This document shows, piece by piece, positions 46,404 to 55,002 of a stretch of 64,000 nucleotides of DNA (position 1 is the first letter of the stretch; each line of letters opens with the position of its first letter). The position numbers were made by a program, and so were the translations under genes. The notes below the pieces were generated by a model, which searched no databases, had not been told where the DNA came from, and worked only from the letters and a program-made list of their open reading frames with translations. Origin of the DNA: Pedobacter sp. Hv1 (GTDB lineage: Bacteria > Bacteroidota > Bacteroidia > Sphingobacteriales > Sphingobacteriaceae). The stretch lies in the NCBI RefSeq assembly GCF_001412215.1, contig NZ_LLWP01000007.1, positions 1-64,000 on the forward strand. The letters run 5' to 3'.

Positions 46404-47249
46404 ATGAAATACTTTCTGCAAAACATCCTTTTAGAGATACACAACAAGGAGAATAAGATTTCAGCACAAAGCAAAAGGTTGATTGATGAGGCTTATGAAA
46501 TGACTTTGTATCTCCAAGACCTTTTATTTTCGGTCAAGAAATACATCATTGAAGAAGGATTTAAAAACGATGCGGAAGAGATACATTTCTTCCATACCAT
46601 AAAGCCACAAATACTCGGTAAGCTCATTTTTTATAATAAAGTTTATAGAATAGAAACAACTTGCCCAGTAAGCAATGGAAAAATGTATTACAGTTACTTT
46701 TCCACACAGTTTGCAAACCTGAAACGGGAGTATATTGAGCATATTTGTAATTCCGATTTTTACAGGTATTACCGCTCGGGACGAACAGACCGTGATGATA
46801 CTTATTTCAAACGTGGAAATATAAACTACCATGATGGGCTTAACAGTATTGTGTTTGAAATAGATCCGGCATTCTCGACTTTTTTCGATTACAAAATTGC
46901 AAGGATTATCGCTAATGAATTGCTCTATTCATACTTGCTTACAAAAATCAATCCTGATGAAGGTCCTGATATGATTTTGCAAAAGCAGGAAAGCTCCAAA
47001 GATATATTTTGGACAGACAGCAAAAATGCTCTCATTGAATTAGTGTATGCACTTCACGCTTCAGGTGTAATTTCTCACGGTAAAATCGGTATCCGAAAAA
47101 TAAGCCTTATGTTTCAGATACTTTTCCATATCCCACTTGGTGACCTGCATCATTCTTTCCACCGAATGAAAACAAGAGCTGGCTCCCGGACTGCATTTTT
47201 AGACCAGCTCAAAATATCCCTCGAAGAATATATGGATAAAGACCTTTAG
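46404..47249 (+). CDS. rteC: RteC family regulator of conjugative element excision
   Basis: 281 residues from the ATG at 46404 (MKYFLQNILLEIHNKE); an in-frame ATG at 46311 adds an unlikely leader. RteC pattern: EIHFFHTIKPQILGKLIFYN, FYRYYRSGRTDRDDTYFKRG, FDYKIARIIANELL, WTDSKNALIELVYALHASGV and LGDLHHSFHRMKTR. In CTnDOT, RteC activates the excision operon in response to RteA/RteB. It opens the element module; a second, divergent RteC is encoded in the opposite direction at the right edge of the window. Confidence 0.93.
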   Translation: MKYFLQNILLEIHNKENKISAQSKRLIDEAYEMTLYLQDLLFSVKKYIIEEGFKNDAEEIHFFHTIKPQILGKLIFYNKVYRIETTCPVSNGKMYYSYFSTQFANLKREYIEHICNSDFYRYYRSGRTDRDDTYFKRGNINYHDGLNSIVFEIDPAFSTFFDYKIARIIANELLYSYLLTKINPDEGPDMILQKQESSKDIFWTDSKNALIELVYALHASGVISHGKIGIRKISLMFQILFHIPLGDLHHSFHRMKTRAGSRTAFLDQLKISLEEYMDKDL

Positions 47250-47312
47250 CCATATCAACACAATTAATTCAAAGCAGTACCTAAAACGTGCTGCTTTTTC
47301 TTTACCCATATC

Positions 47313-47443
47313 TGCCAATTGGCAAATGTTGGCAAAACTCGATGACAAAATATCCCCACTGCCCCAAAATCCTTATTAAACAAGGGTTTTCCCTAATTGT
47401 AAAATTTTCAAAAAAGTGCCAAACCAATTGGCAAGCATTGGCA
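47313..47443. promoter_or_regulatory. Two clusters of TTGGCA/TGCCAA boxes before the HTH genes
   Basis: Cluster 1 contains TGCCAATTGGCA (47313-47324) and TTGGCA (47329-47334). Cluster 2 contains TGCCAA (47417-47422), TTGGCA (47428-47433) and TTGGCA (47438-47443). In both clusters two TTGGCA boxes start exactly 10 bases apart, one helical turn, within a shared CCAATTGGCAARYRTTGGCA block. They lie between rteC and the first HTH gene, where an operator for an element regulator is expected. Confidence 0.55.
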
Positions 47444-47498
47444 GACAAACACTGCCACCTTTCACAATTTTGCATAGTGAATATTAAAAAACTGTGCA

Positions 47499-47852
47499 AT
47501 GAAAATAATAACCATTGAAGAAGAAGCCTGGCAACAGCTTAACAGCCGTATCAATGCCATTGCCGATTATCTGAAAAGACAGAAAGATAAAAGCTATGAT
47601 GACCTATGGCTCAATAACCACGAGGTATGCCAGTACCTGCATATCAGCGAGAAAACCCTCTGGCGTATGCGTACCAAAGGGGAGATAGCTTATTCAAAAA
47701 TCTATGGTCAATACTTCTACACCATTGGAGCTATTAAGGATATGCTCAATGCTAACGCCATACAGAGCAGTGATGAATTTGTAGGGGAACTTATGGCAAA
47801 GGGCAAAAGCTATATCGAAAAAGGCAGAAAGCTAAAGACAGATAAAAAGTAG
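47499..47852 (+). CDS. HTH (MerR/excisionase-like) DNA-binding protein 1
   Basis: 117 residues. An N-terminal coiled region (EEEAWQQLNSRINAIADYLK), then a winged helix of the HTH_17/Xis type: LWLNNHEVCQYLHISEKTLW, RMRTKGEIAYSKIYGQYFYT. Such small proteins in CTnDOT-like elements serve as excisionases (Xis2c/d) or regulators. It is followed 26 bases later by a second, related HTH protein; iterated TTGGCA boxes lie just upstream. Confidence 0.85.
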   Translation: MKIITIEEEAWQQLNSRINAIADYLKRQKDKSYDDLWLNNHEVCQYLHISEKTLWRMRTKGEIAYSKIYGQYFYTIGAIKDMLNANAIQSSDEFVGELMAKGKSYIEKGRKLKTDKK

Positions 47853-47878
47853 GTATGAACCCTTAAAAGTATATCCCT

Positions 47879-48187
47879 ATGAATATAGATAGAATTGAAT
47901 TTTTGGCATGGATGGAACGCTTAATGGGTCGCCTTGATATGCTGGGGGACAATATAGATGAGTTACAGAAGAAACGAAACAGTATAGATGGTGAGGAATT
48001 GTTGGATAACCAGGATTTGCTCCAAATGCTAAAAATCAGCAACCGCTCCCTGCAACGGTATCGTTCAATCGGCAAACTGCCCTATTATACCATCAGCGGA
48101 AAATTGTATTACAAGCTGTCTGATGTGCATCAGTTTATAAGGGAGAGTTTTAATCCTCCCATAACTAAACTGAATGCCAATAAGTGA
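47879..48187 (+). CDS. HTH (excisionase-like) DNA-binding protein 2
   Basis: 102 residues. Coiled-coil N-terminus (MERLMGRLDMLGDNIDELQKK), then HTH_17: LLDNQDLLQMLKISNRSLQR, YRSIGKLPYYTISGKLYYKL. Same architecture as the gene upstream and probably a partner in element excision or transfer control. Its stop codon lies within the first of two TGCCAATwAGTG sites. Confidence 0.85.
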   Translation: MNIDRIEFLAWMERLMGRLDMLGDNIDELQKKRNSIDGEELLDNQDLLQMLKISNRSLQRYRSIGKLPYYTISGKLYYKLSDVHQFIRESFNPPITKLNANK

Positions 48188-48216
48188 CAAACGCTGCCTT
48201 TGAGTGCCAATTAGTG
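48175..48216. promoter_or_regulatory. Paired TGCCAATwAGTG sites before the DUF4099 operon
   Basis: TGCCAATAAGTG (48175-48186) and TGCCAATTAGTG (48205-48216) are direct copies starting 30 bases apart, about three helical turns. The TGCCAA core is shared with the boxes at 47313-47443, so the same regulator may act on both. Confidence 0.5.
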
Positions 48217-48272
48217 CAATGCGGTGAACACTTCCTTTACTTTCGGCATCGAACTTTAAAATTTTTCAGATT

Positions 48273-49748
48273 ATGAGTGAAGAAACCACAAACAAACAGG
48301 AAATGCCCGAACAACTATCGGACATATTATTGGTGCTGGATAAAGAGAAAATGAAAATCCAAGCCGTAAAGAGTATAGACGAAAACGGGAAAATGGAAAC
48401 CGTTGACCCCACAAAGAAAAACGAAAACCAGTTTATGCGTGTGGACAAAAGCGGTGATTTCTTTTCCAACTTCTTCTCCAATTTTTTCAGCCAACTGAAG
48501 AACCCTACCAACTTTTCATTCTTCAAAGTACCCGCACCTACCGCCATTGAAAAAGCACAGGAAATGCAAAAGCAGGTGGATAAGCCAACTCCCGAAGGCG
48601 AAAAAGTGATGAAAGAACACGAAGTGAAAACTGAACCCCAACCGGATAAGAAACAAGAAAATCAAAATAATATGGAAACAGCACAGGCAACGCCGGAAAC
48701 AAGCGAATACCGCTACAAGCCGGAACAGATTGATTGGGACACAATGAACAATCTCGGATTAAGCAAGGAATACCTTGAAAAAAGAAACCTCCTTGAACCT
48801 TTATTGAAAGGCTACAAAACCAATGAGCTTATACCTGTGAGCGTTAATTTCGGTACAGCTATTCTTCGTACAGATGTACGTTTGTCTTTACAGACTACCG
48901 AAGATGGAAAAGTAGTTCCGGCATTAAACGGTATCCGAAAAGAACCTAACCTCAACTTTGAGTTTTTCGGACACAAGTTTACAGATGACGACAAGAAAAA
49001 CTTGCTCGAAACTGCAAATATGGGGCGTGTGGTTGATTTGAAAAATTCCAAAACTGGCGAACTAATGCCATCCATTATCAGTGTGGACAGGCTTACCAAT
49101 GAACTTGTTGCACTAAGAACGGATTTCATAAAAATTCCCGATGAAATTAAGGGTGTAAAATTGGACGATGCTCAAAAGCAAACCTTAATGGAGGGCAAAC
49201 CGCTAAAGTTAGATGGTATGATTTCCACAAAAGGAACTGAATTTTCGGCAACGGTACAATTCAATGCAGACAAACGTTATGTGGAGTTCCTTTTTGACCG
49301 CAATAATTCCAACAGGCAAAGCCAAAGCAACGGTCAAACTCAAAACAACGGGCAAAGTAATCAGCAAAACCAACCGCAGGAAGCTCCAAAAACATTCCGT
49401 GGCAAGGAACTGACCGACGAGCAACATAAGGATTTCAAAAACGGTCAAACCATCTACATTGAGGGATTGAGGGATAAGAAAGGGCAACCTTATCAGGGCT
49501 ATATCACTTTCAATGCGGAAACGGGAAAAACAAACTTCCAATTTCCAAGCCAGGTTAAGGCACAGGCAAAACCTGCCGAAGCCCACAAAACGCAAACTGC
49601 CGTCAATTCGGAGGGCAAAACCAACGAAGCGACCAAAAACATCAACGAGCCTTTGAAGTCGGGACAGCAAAGCCCTAAAAACAAGCAACAGCAGGAACAA
49701 CAGGAAAAACCCAAAGCTCCTGCAAAGTCCAAAGGCGTAAAAAGGTAA
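48273..49748 (+). CDS. DUF4099/DUF3945 domain protein of conjugative element
   Basis: 491 residues, acidic/Gln-rich, no signal. The N-terminal part has VLDKEKMKIQAVKSIDENGK and a Phe-rich FFSNFFSNFFSQLKN stretch. The middle carries the DUF4099 segment (IDWDTMNNLGLSKEYLEKRN, LEPLLKGYKTNELIPVSVNF). Then come two DUF3945-type repeats (FEFFGHKFTDDDKKNLLETA; FRGKELTDEQHKDFKNGQTI) that end in low-complexity Q/N/K sequence. A standard gene directly before topoisomerase III in Bacteroidota ICEs, with no known biochemical role. The stop is 6 bases from the topB start. Confidence 0.9.
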   Translation: MSEETTNKQEMPEQLSDILLVLDKEKMKIQAVKSIDENGKMETVDPTKKNENQFMRVDKSGDFFSNFFSNFFSQLKNPTNFSFFKVPAPTAIEKAQEMQKQVDKPTPEGEKVMKEHEVKTEPQPDKKQENQNNMETAQATPETSEYRYKPEQIDWDTMNNLGLSKEYLEKRNLLEPLLKGYKTNELIPVSVNFGTAILRTDVRLSLQTTEDGKVVPALNGIRKEPNLNFEFFGHKFTDDDKKNLLETANMGRVVDLKNSKTGELMPSIISVDRLTNELVALRTDFIKIPDEIKGVKLDDAQKQTLMEGKPLKLDGMISTKGTEFSATVQFNADKRYVEFLFDRNNSNRQSQSNGQTQNNGQSNQQNQPQEAPKTFRGKELTDEQHKDFKNGQTIYIEGLRDKKGQPYQGYITFNAETGKTNFQFPSQVKAQAKPAEAHKTQTAVNSEGKTNEATKNINEPLKSGQQSPKNKQQQEQQEKPKAPAKSKGVKR

Positions 49749-49754
49749 TCAAGT

Positions 49755-51839
49755 ATGAAAACAATTATTGCAGAAAAACCAAGCGTAGCAAGGGAAATAG
49801 CCGGACTTGTGGGAGCATCTGATAAAAAGGACGGCTACCTGACAGGTAACGGCTATTTTGTTACGTGGGCATTCGGTCATTTGATAGGATTGGGAATGCC
49901 CGAAGATTACGGGATTTCGGGATTTGACAAAGCAGCTTTGCCAATACTCCCCAACCCGTTTTTGCTGACCGTCCGGAAAGTCAAAAAGGACAAAGGCTAT
50001 ACCGCCGATACAGGTGCATTAAAGCAACTGAAAGTTATCGAACAGCTTTTTAGCCGTAGCAACAGCATTATTGTTGCTACCGATGCAGGACGTGAGGGCG
50101 AATTGATATTTCGCTATATCTACGAATACCTCAAATGCAACAAGCCATTTGAACGCCTTTGGATTAGTTCGCTTACCGAAAAAGCCATAAAACAAGGCTT
50201 TGATAACCTTAAAGACGGGGCAGCATTTGACAGATTGCATCAGGCGGCACAAGGCAGAAGCCGAGCCGATTGGCTTGTGGGCATTAATGCTACACAGGCA
50301 TTGAGCATTGCCGCAGGCAATGGCATCTATTCGCTCGGAAGAGTGCAGACACCCACACTGGCTTTGATATGCAAACGCTATTTGGAGAACAAGAATTTCT
50401 CAATAAAGAAATATTGGCAGATACAGTTATTGCACAATAAAGAAGGGATAGATTTTAAAAGCCTTTCCAAAACCAAATGGGAAGACCGAAAACTTGCCGA
50501 TGATACGCTGAAAGCCATTCAGCGAAGCGAAACGGCAACAGTTATATCAGTAGAAACCAAAAGCGTTACAGATCAACCACCCTTATTGTTCGACCTTACG
50601 GGCTTGCAAAAGGAAGCCAACAAAAAATTGAACCTTTCTGCCGAAGAAACCCTCAACATTGCCCAAAGCCTTTACGAAAAGAAGTTTATCACTTACCCAC
50701 GCACCGGAAGCAAATACATTCCTGAAGATATGTGGGCAGAAATTCCCAATCTCGTGAGAGCTTTGCAGGACAGGGAAGCCTGCAAGCAAACCGTATCAAA
50801 AATGAAATGGGGACGTTTCAATAAACGTATCGTGAACGATTTGCGTGTTACAGACCACCACGGATTATTGATTACAGACAAAATTCCTTCAGCACTGAAC
50901 GCAAAGGAAAATGCCGTTTATGATATGATTGCCTTTCGATTGCTCGAAGCCCTTTCACAAGCCTGTATCAAAGAGCTAACCGATGTCGGTTTACAGGTAT
51001 TGCATTACGATTTTACCGCAAAAGGCTGTAAGGTTATAGAAGCTGGCTGGCGTTCCGTTAAGGGAAGTTTCACGGACGATGATACCGAACCTTTACAGGA
51101 TTTGCCCGAACTGAAAAAAGGCGATGAACTTAAAATAAAAGAAGCCTCCGTTCTCGAAAAGAAAACTAAACCCCCTGTGCTTTATACCGAAGCAGGGCTT
51201 TTGTCGGCTATGGAAAGTGCCGGAAAGGAAATCGAAAATGAAGACGAACGGAAAGCCCTGCAAAATATCGGTATCGGTACTCCGGCTACAAGAGCCGCAA
51301 TAATCGAAACCCTGTTTACCCGAAATTATATCCAAAGGGAAAAGAAATCTTTGATACCAACCGAAAAGGGATTGCAGGTATATGGATTGGTCAAAGACCG
51401 CAAAATTGCGGACGTGGCAATGACCGCCGAATGGGAACTCGCATTGCAGAAAATCGAAAACAACGAAACTGATGCCGGAGCATTTCAAAAGGAAATGGAG
51501 AAATACGCTTCATCTATTACCGATGAATTGTTGCAAACTTCCATTGCCCAAAACAACCTGCCTAAATTGGTCTGCCCGAAATGCAAAAGCCATCAACTCA
51601 TTATCCGTGATAAAATCGTGAAGTGTCCTGATGAGGATTGTAATTGGGTACAGTTCCGTAATGTGTGTGGCGTACAAATCGGCATAGCCGATATTGAAAT
51701 CCTTATCAATAAAAAGAAAACTTCACTAATCAAAGGAATGAAAAGCAAGGCAGGTAAGAAATTCGATGCGTATATCGTATTGAAAGAGGATTGTACAACC
51801 TCTTTTGAGTTTGATAAAAATAAAAGCTACAAAAAGTAA
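49755..51839 (+). CDS. topB: DNA topoisomerase III of conjugative element
   Basis: 694 residues. The Toprim domain starts MKTIIAEKPSVAREIA and has ATDAGREGELIFRYIYEY with the metal-binding acidic residues; the catalytic Tyr is in FITYPRTGSKYIPEDM; the gate region includes HHGLLITD. The C-terminal zinc ribbon has four Cys (CPKCKSH...KCPDEDCNW). A type IA enzyme that decatenates DNA, probably for element replication or transfer rather than the host's own gene. Overlaps the next start by one base (TAATG). Confidence 0.96.
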   Translation: MKTIIAEKPSVAREIAGLVGASDKKDGYLTGNGYFVTWAFGHLIGLGMPEDYGISGFDKAALPILPNPFLLTVRKVKKDKGYTADTGALKQLKVIEQLFSRSNSIIVATDAGREGELIFRYIYEYLKCNKPFERLWISSLTEKAIKQGFDNLKDGAAFDRLHQAAQGRSRADWLVGINATQALSIAAGNGIYSLGRVQTPTLALICKRYLENKNFSIKKYWQIQLLHNKEGIDFKSLSKTKWEDRKLADDTLKAIQRSETATVISVETKSVTDQPPLLFDLTGLQKEANKKLNLSAEETLNIAQSLYEKKFITYPRTGSKYIPEDMWAEIPNLVRALQDREACKQTVSKMKWGRFNKRIVNDLRVTDHHGLLITDKIPSALNAKENAVYDMIAFRLLEALSQACIKELTDVGLQVLHYDFTAKGCKVIEAGWRSVKGSFTDDDTEPLQDLPELKKGDELKIKEASVLEKKTKPPVLYTEAGLLSAMESAGKEIENEDERKALQNIGIGTPATRAAIIETLFTRNYIQREKKSLIPTEKGLQVYGLVKDRKIADVAMTAEWELALQKIENNETDAGAFQKEMEKYASSITDELLQTSIAQNNLPKLVCPKCKSHQLIIRDKIVKCPDEDCNWVQFRNVCGVQIGIADIEILINKKKTSLIKGMKSKAGKKFDAYIVLKEDCTTSFEFDKNKSYKK

Positions 51840-52720
51840 TGGAAAATAAATCCATCATTATTAGCAAGGAAATCAGAAACCTGATTTATACTGTACGGGG
51901 CAAGCAAGTGATGTTGGATAGCGACCTTGCTAATTTATATCAGGTAGAAACAAAGAACCTTAACAAAGCCGTAAAAAGAAATATAGACAGGTTTCCTGTT
52001 TCTTTCTGCTTTCAACTGACCGATGAGGAAGTTGAAAACTTGAGGTTCCAATTTGGAACCTCAAGTTTAAGCTACGGCGGAAGACGTTATTTGCCCTATG
52101 TTTTTACCGAACAAGGGGTTGCAATGGCTTCTGCTATACTCCGTTCAGATATAGCGGTTAAAGCCAGTGTTGAAATTATGGAAGCCTTTGTAGAAATGCG
52201 GCGAATGCTTATCAGCAATGCCTCTTTGTTTCATCGTTTAGATAACATTGAACTGAAACAATTAGAAGCTGACCAAAAATTTGAAGAGATTTTTAAGGCT
52301 ATGGAAAGCGATAAGCTCCGCAGTGAAAAAGGTATTTTCTACAACGGGCAGGTTTTTGATGCCTATGCCTTTGTTTCCGATATTATCCGAAGTGCCGAAA
52401 GTTCCATTATCCTTTTGGATAATTATGTAGATGATACGGTACTGACCTTATTGGGTAAACGTGGCGATGCCGTAACTGCAACCATCTATACCAAAAATAT
52501 CAGCAACCAGCTAAGGCTGGATGTGCAACGGTACAATAGCCAATACCCTCTGATTGAAATTGAGGCTTTTTCCGATGCACACGACCGCTTTTTAATTATT
52601 GATGATACGGAACTCTACCATATCGGAGCATCACTGAAAGACCTGGGTAAAAAATGGTTTGCCTTTTCACGAATGGATATAGAAGTCGGCAGGATGCTTC
52701 AAATTTTAAACAAACAGTAA
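51839..52720 (+). CDS. ORF6N domain protein with PLD-like C-terminal domain
   Basis: 293 residues. The N-terminal ORF6N (KilA-N-related) DNA-binding domain at about 10-110: YTVRGKQVMLDSDLANLYQV, NLNKAVKRNIDRFP, RYLPYVFTEQGVAM. A helical linker is followed by a C-terminal part at about 165-293 (SSIILLDNYVDDTVLTLL, HDRFLIIDDTELYHIGASLK) that resembles the HxK-type phospholipase D nuclease fold; the position of Lys is Arg (HDRF). ORF6N proteins often occur in phages and mobile elements and some act in defence; here it is coupled to topB. A 16-bp perfect inverted repeat lies inside the gene. Confidence 0.85.
   Translation: MENKSIIISKEIRNLIYTVRGKQVMLDSDLANLYQVETKNLNKAVKRNIDRFPVSFCFQLTDEEVENLRFQFGTSSLSYGGRRYLPYVFTEQGVAMASAILRSDIAVKASVEIMEAFVEMRRMLISNASLFHRLDNIELKQLEADQKFEEIFKAMESDKLRSEKGIFYNGQVFDAYAFVSDIIRSAESSIILLDNYVDDTVLTLLGKRGDAVTATIYTKNISNQLRLDVQRYNSQYPLIEIEAFSDAHDRFLIIDDTELYHIGASLKDLGKKWFAFSRMDIEVGRMLQILNKQ
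52036..52068. repeat. 16-bp perfect inverted repeat inside the ORF6N coding region
   Basis: AAACTTGAGGTTCCAA (52036-52051) and its exact reverse complement (52053-52068) are separated by a single T. The segment encodes part of NLRFQFGTSSL, a conserved ORF6N stretch. In mRNA it would form a very stable hairpin or, in DNA, a cruciform; it may also be chance enforced by codon choice. Confidence 0.85.
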
Positions 52721-52743
52721 ACCCTCCAAAATTGGAGGGTTTA
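52718..52743. terminator. Bidirectional terminator between ORF6N and DUF6051 genes
   Basis: TAAACCCTCCAA pairs perfectly over 12 bases with TTGGAGGGTTTA around an AA loop. The left arm contains the ORF6N stop codon. It lies between convergent genes and could serve both. Confidence 0.8.
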
Positions 52744-52774
52744 CTTCTTATAACTTACTGATTGATGCTTTTGT

Positions 52775-53998
52775 TTAATTATTGAAAAAATCAGAAGCAG
52801 AATTTATTAATAAATGATATGATTTATCAATCTCTGATGCGTTCTTGGTTGTCAATGGAAAGGGAACCATATGAGAATAAGGGTGCGGGAAATCTTCAAT
52901 TTGAACTTCTGTATTAATATCTCTGTATCCTCCCTGAAGAGTGTTTAAAGCTTCTACAGGCGGGGTTACTATATCTTTTTTCAGAACCAAAGACTTTATT
53001 TGATATTGTATTTCTTTAATTCTTTGTTCACGCTCCTCCTGATAATAACTGTATCTTAACATAGACTTGAACCACCCCTCTTTGTGATCATCCATATCAT
53101 TCAAATAATGGGAAAGCCTTGCATCGGTTGAGAAATTTGAATTTAGCAGTAAAGCAAAAGATCGCTGAATTTCAATAGCTGCACGGGTATCCATTATATA
53201 TTTGGATATTGGATTCATCCTATCCATTGTCATACCTCCGCAAAAACAAAATAGTTTTGAATTGGAAAAAATATTTCCCGGGTTGGCCATCATTAATATC
53301 ATAGATAAAAAGGAGCCAATAGAATATCCAAATAAATCAATAGTTGCATTGGAATCTATGGTGGATATTTTTCCTTCACGAATAGTATTTATAAGTCTTA
53401 ATATATCTGTATAAGTCTGCAAACCAGACCAAAAAACTCTTTGAGGGTTTTCTTCTAATCGTGAACTTATTGCTGCATTGACATAGGAAGATTCGGAATT
53501 TCCTGTTTCATTACTACGATTTATTGAAATATCATACATTTCTTTTCGAAGTCCCCATAATTTAGGAGCACGATCCATATGAAAAGCTATAGGAAAAAGT
53601 ATCACTGTTTTTTGAGTTTTATGAGCAATCCCATATGCCCACGTAAGGTATTTGTCCCAATTCTTTTCATTCAGTCCATGAAACATAATGATTATTCCTT
53701 TAGCCTTTTGAGAAGAAATATTTTGAATTACATGATACTTAAAAGATTTATTGCAGTCAATATCAAAATCAGAATTATTAAGTATTGCGGGATTATAAGG
53801 TTGATGGTTACTGATTTCTTCAAAAGAAATCTGATGATTATTACAAGTAAGGTTATGACTTCCCGGAAGCAGAAACTTAGCATCTTCAGAATCAAAATCA
53901 TAATGTGATATCGATATATCAAGTTCAGACAAATCTGTTATTTTATCTGAATTATGAAAGGATTTTTTTAATAATTCATAGAGTTGGTAATAATGCAT
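52775..53998 (-). CDS. DUF6051-type alpha/beta hydrolase (element cargo)
   Basis: 407 residues, cytosolic. Alpha/beta-hydrolase features: oxyanion-type IIIMFHGLN (about 102-110), nucleophile elbow FGYSIGS (Ser226), acid candidate LKKDIVTPP and base candidate His in FPHPYSHMVPFP near the C-terminus. The pattern fits the DUF6051 family known from Bacteroidota genomes and mobile elements; I am fairly but not fully sure of that name. Its substrate is unknown. It interrupts the usual topB-to-DUF1896 order and is transcribed against the element genes, so it is cargo. Visibly more AT-rich than the flanking element genes. Confidence 0.7.
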   Translation of the reverse strand: MHYYQLYELLKKSFHNSDKITDLSELDISISHYDFDSEDAKFLLPGSHNLTCNNHQISFEEISNHQPYNPAILNNSDFDIDCNKSFKYHVIQNISSQKAKGIIIMFHGLNEKNWDKYLTWAYGIAHKTQKTVILFPIAFHMDRAPKLWGLRKEMYDISINRSNETGNSESSYVNAAISSRLEENPQRVFWSGLQTYTDILRLINTIREGKISTIDSNATIDLFGYSIGSFLSMILMMANPGNIFSNSKLFCFCGGMTMDRMNPISKYIMDTRAAIEIQRSFALLLNSNFSTDARLSHYLNDMDDHKEGWFKSMLRYSYYQEEREQRIKEIQYQIKSLVLKKDIVTPPVEALNTLQGGYRDINTEVQIEDFPHPYSHMVPFPLTTKNASEIDKSYHLLINSASDFFNN

Positions 53999-54186
53999 AT
54001 ATACTGTATTTCTTCTACGGGCTTAGAGCAAGCATAGATTTTATGCAAATATACAAAACAACTCATGGTCAAGCTGTTAAAACATATATTTTAATTCAAA
54101 TTATGCCCATTCACGTCAAAGCTTGAAACTCCTGCCAAAGTACCATAAATCTACTTTTAAATGAATGTTCCGCATCCTGAATAAAC

Positions 54187-54216
54187 AATAAGCCCTCTGA
54201 ATTCAGAGGGCTTATT
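54187..54216 (-). terminator. Terminator after the histone H1-like gene
   Basis: AATAAGCCCTCTGAA and TTCAGAGGGCTTATT form a 30-base perfect palindrome directly after the stop at 54217, followed on the minus strand by TTATTGTTT. It can form a cruciform or a tight hairpin. Confidence 0.75.
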
Positions 54217-54393
54217 TTAATTTTTTGATGCTTCTAAAGATACTTTTCTAAATTCTTTAAATAGTTTTTCTAACTCTAAAGAAGTTTTTCGGGCTCTTGT
54301 TCCTGCTACTTTGTTTCCTTTTTCTGCTTGCAATTCTACGTCGGCTTTTAGGGTTTCAAAGCTCACATTGATTTTTTCAATTAGTTCGTTCAT
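54217..54393 (-). CDS. Histone H1-like (Hc1 family) DNA-binding protein
   Basis: 58 residues: MNELIEKINVSFETLKADVE, then LQAEKGNKVAGTRARKTSLE and LEKLFKEFRKVSLEASKN. This is the Bacteroidota Hc1-like small basic helical protein (the GNKxAGxRARKxSLE core). It probably coats or bends DNA as a nucleoid protein; presence in mobile elements is common. Short, but start, stop, length and motif all agree. It is divergent from DUF1896 across an intergenic region with direct repeats. Confidence 0.88.
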   Translation of the reverse strand: MNELIEKINVSFETLKADVELQAEKGNKVAGTRARKTSLELEKLFKEFRKVSLEASKN

Positions 54394-54459
54394 TATGGTA
54401 ATGGATCAAAATTTATAGTGGCAAAAATACACTTTCGTTTTATTAGATCCTGTTACTCT

Positions 54460-54499
54460 ACGCCAAATCCCGCCTCTCAACGCCAAACCCTGCCACTTC
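54460..54499. promoter_or_regulatory. Two direct repeats ACGCCAAAyCCyGCC in the divergent promoter region
   Basis: ACGCCAAATCCCGCC (starting 54460) and ACGCCAAACCCTGCC (starting 54480) are exactly 20 bases apart, between the histone-like and DUF1896 genes. The GCCAA core echoes the element's TGCCAA boxes. Likely an operator controlling one or both divergent genes. Confidence 0.5.
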
Positions 54500-54520
54500 T
54501 GCAAAGGGGCTTATCTACTG

Positions 54521-54563
54521 CTATAATTTTAGGCTTCAAGTAAAATTCTAAACAAAATTATAG
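54521..54563 (+). repeat. 10-bp inverted repeat in the DUF1896 leader
   Basis: CTATAATTTT (54521-54530) and AAAATTATAG (54554-54563) are perfect inverted copies, with the right arm ending one base before the ATG at 54565. Folding would mask the start codon region. Confidence 0.5.
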
Positions 54564-54564
54564 T

Positions 54565-55002
54565 ATGAATACACAACAAAAAGACCTATCGTATTTCAGA
54601 TTACGACTGCAAGAATTATTAAACACCAGCTTCCCCGAAAAAGCTAACGACCAAAAATTTATTGAGCAACGTTCTTCGTGGGCTGCCAATGCCTACGAGG
54701 GTGCTTTCAGTTCGGGAAACGGCATTGAGCAATGCAACGAAATAGCCAATTACATTCTTTTTGAGGGTTTGCACTTCTCCAAATTCGATACCGTGTTTCA
54801 GGTGGTATGCAATGAGTTTGATACCATAATGGCAGACGAGGAACTGCGACCGTTCGCCCTTAAAATGTTTCCTGTTTGTGAGCCTGTTTTCTCCGGCTAT
54901 GAACTAACTGATGACTTCGCATACGGTTATGAGTTTGATTTACTCTATACCGAAATAACCGGAACCATCGCAATATGGATAGAGAAAAATGGGCTTCAGT
55001 AA
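54565..55002 (+). CDS. DUF1896 domain protein of conjugative element
   Basis: 145 residues, acidic, no signal. Family pattern: [60 protein letters not shown], and the C-terminal [20 protein letters not shown]. Always found next to the large element helicase; its end overlaps the helicase start by 14 bases here. Function unknown; probably a small partner of the helicase. Confidence 0.92.
   Translation: MNTQQKDLSYFRLRLQELLNTSFPEKANDQKFIEQRSSWAANAYEGAFSSGNGIEQCNEIANYILFEGLHFSKFDTVFQVVCNEFDTIMADEELRPFALKMFPVCEPVFSGYELTDDFAYGYEFDLLYTEITGTIAIWIEKNGLQ

Noticed and set aside
47288..47518. 76-codon plus-strand frame between rteC and the HTH genes
   Set aside because: It runs over the TTGGCA box clusters and overlaps the HTH1 start, has a Cys/His-rich non-protein-like composition, and matches no family.
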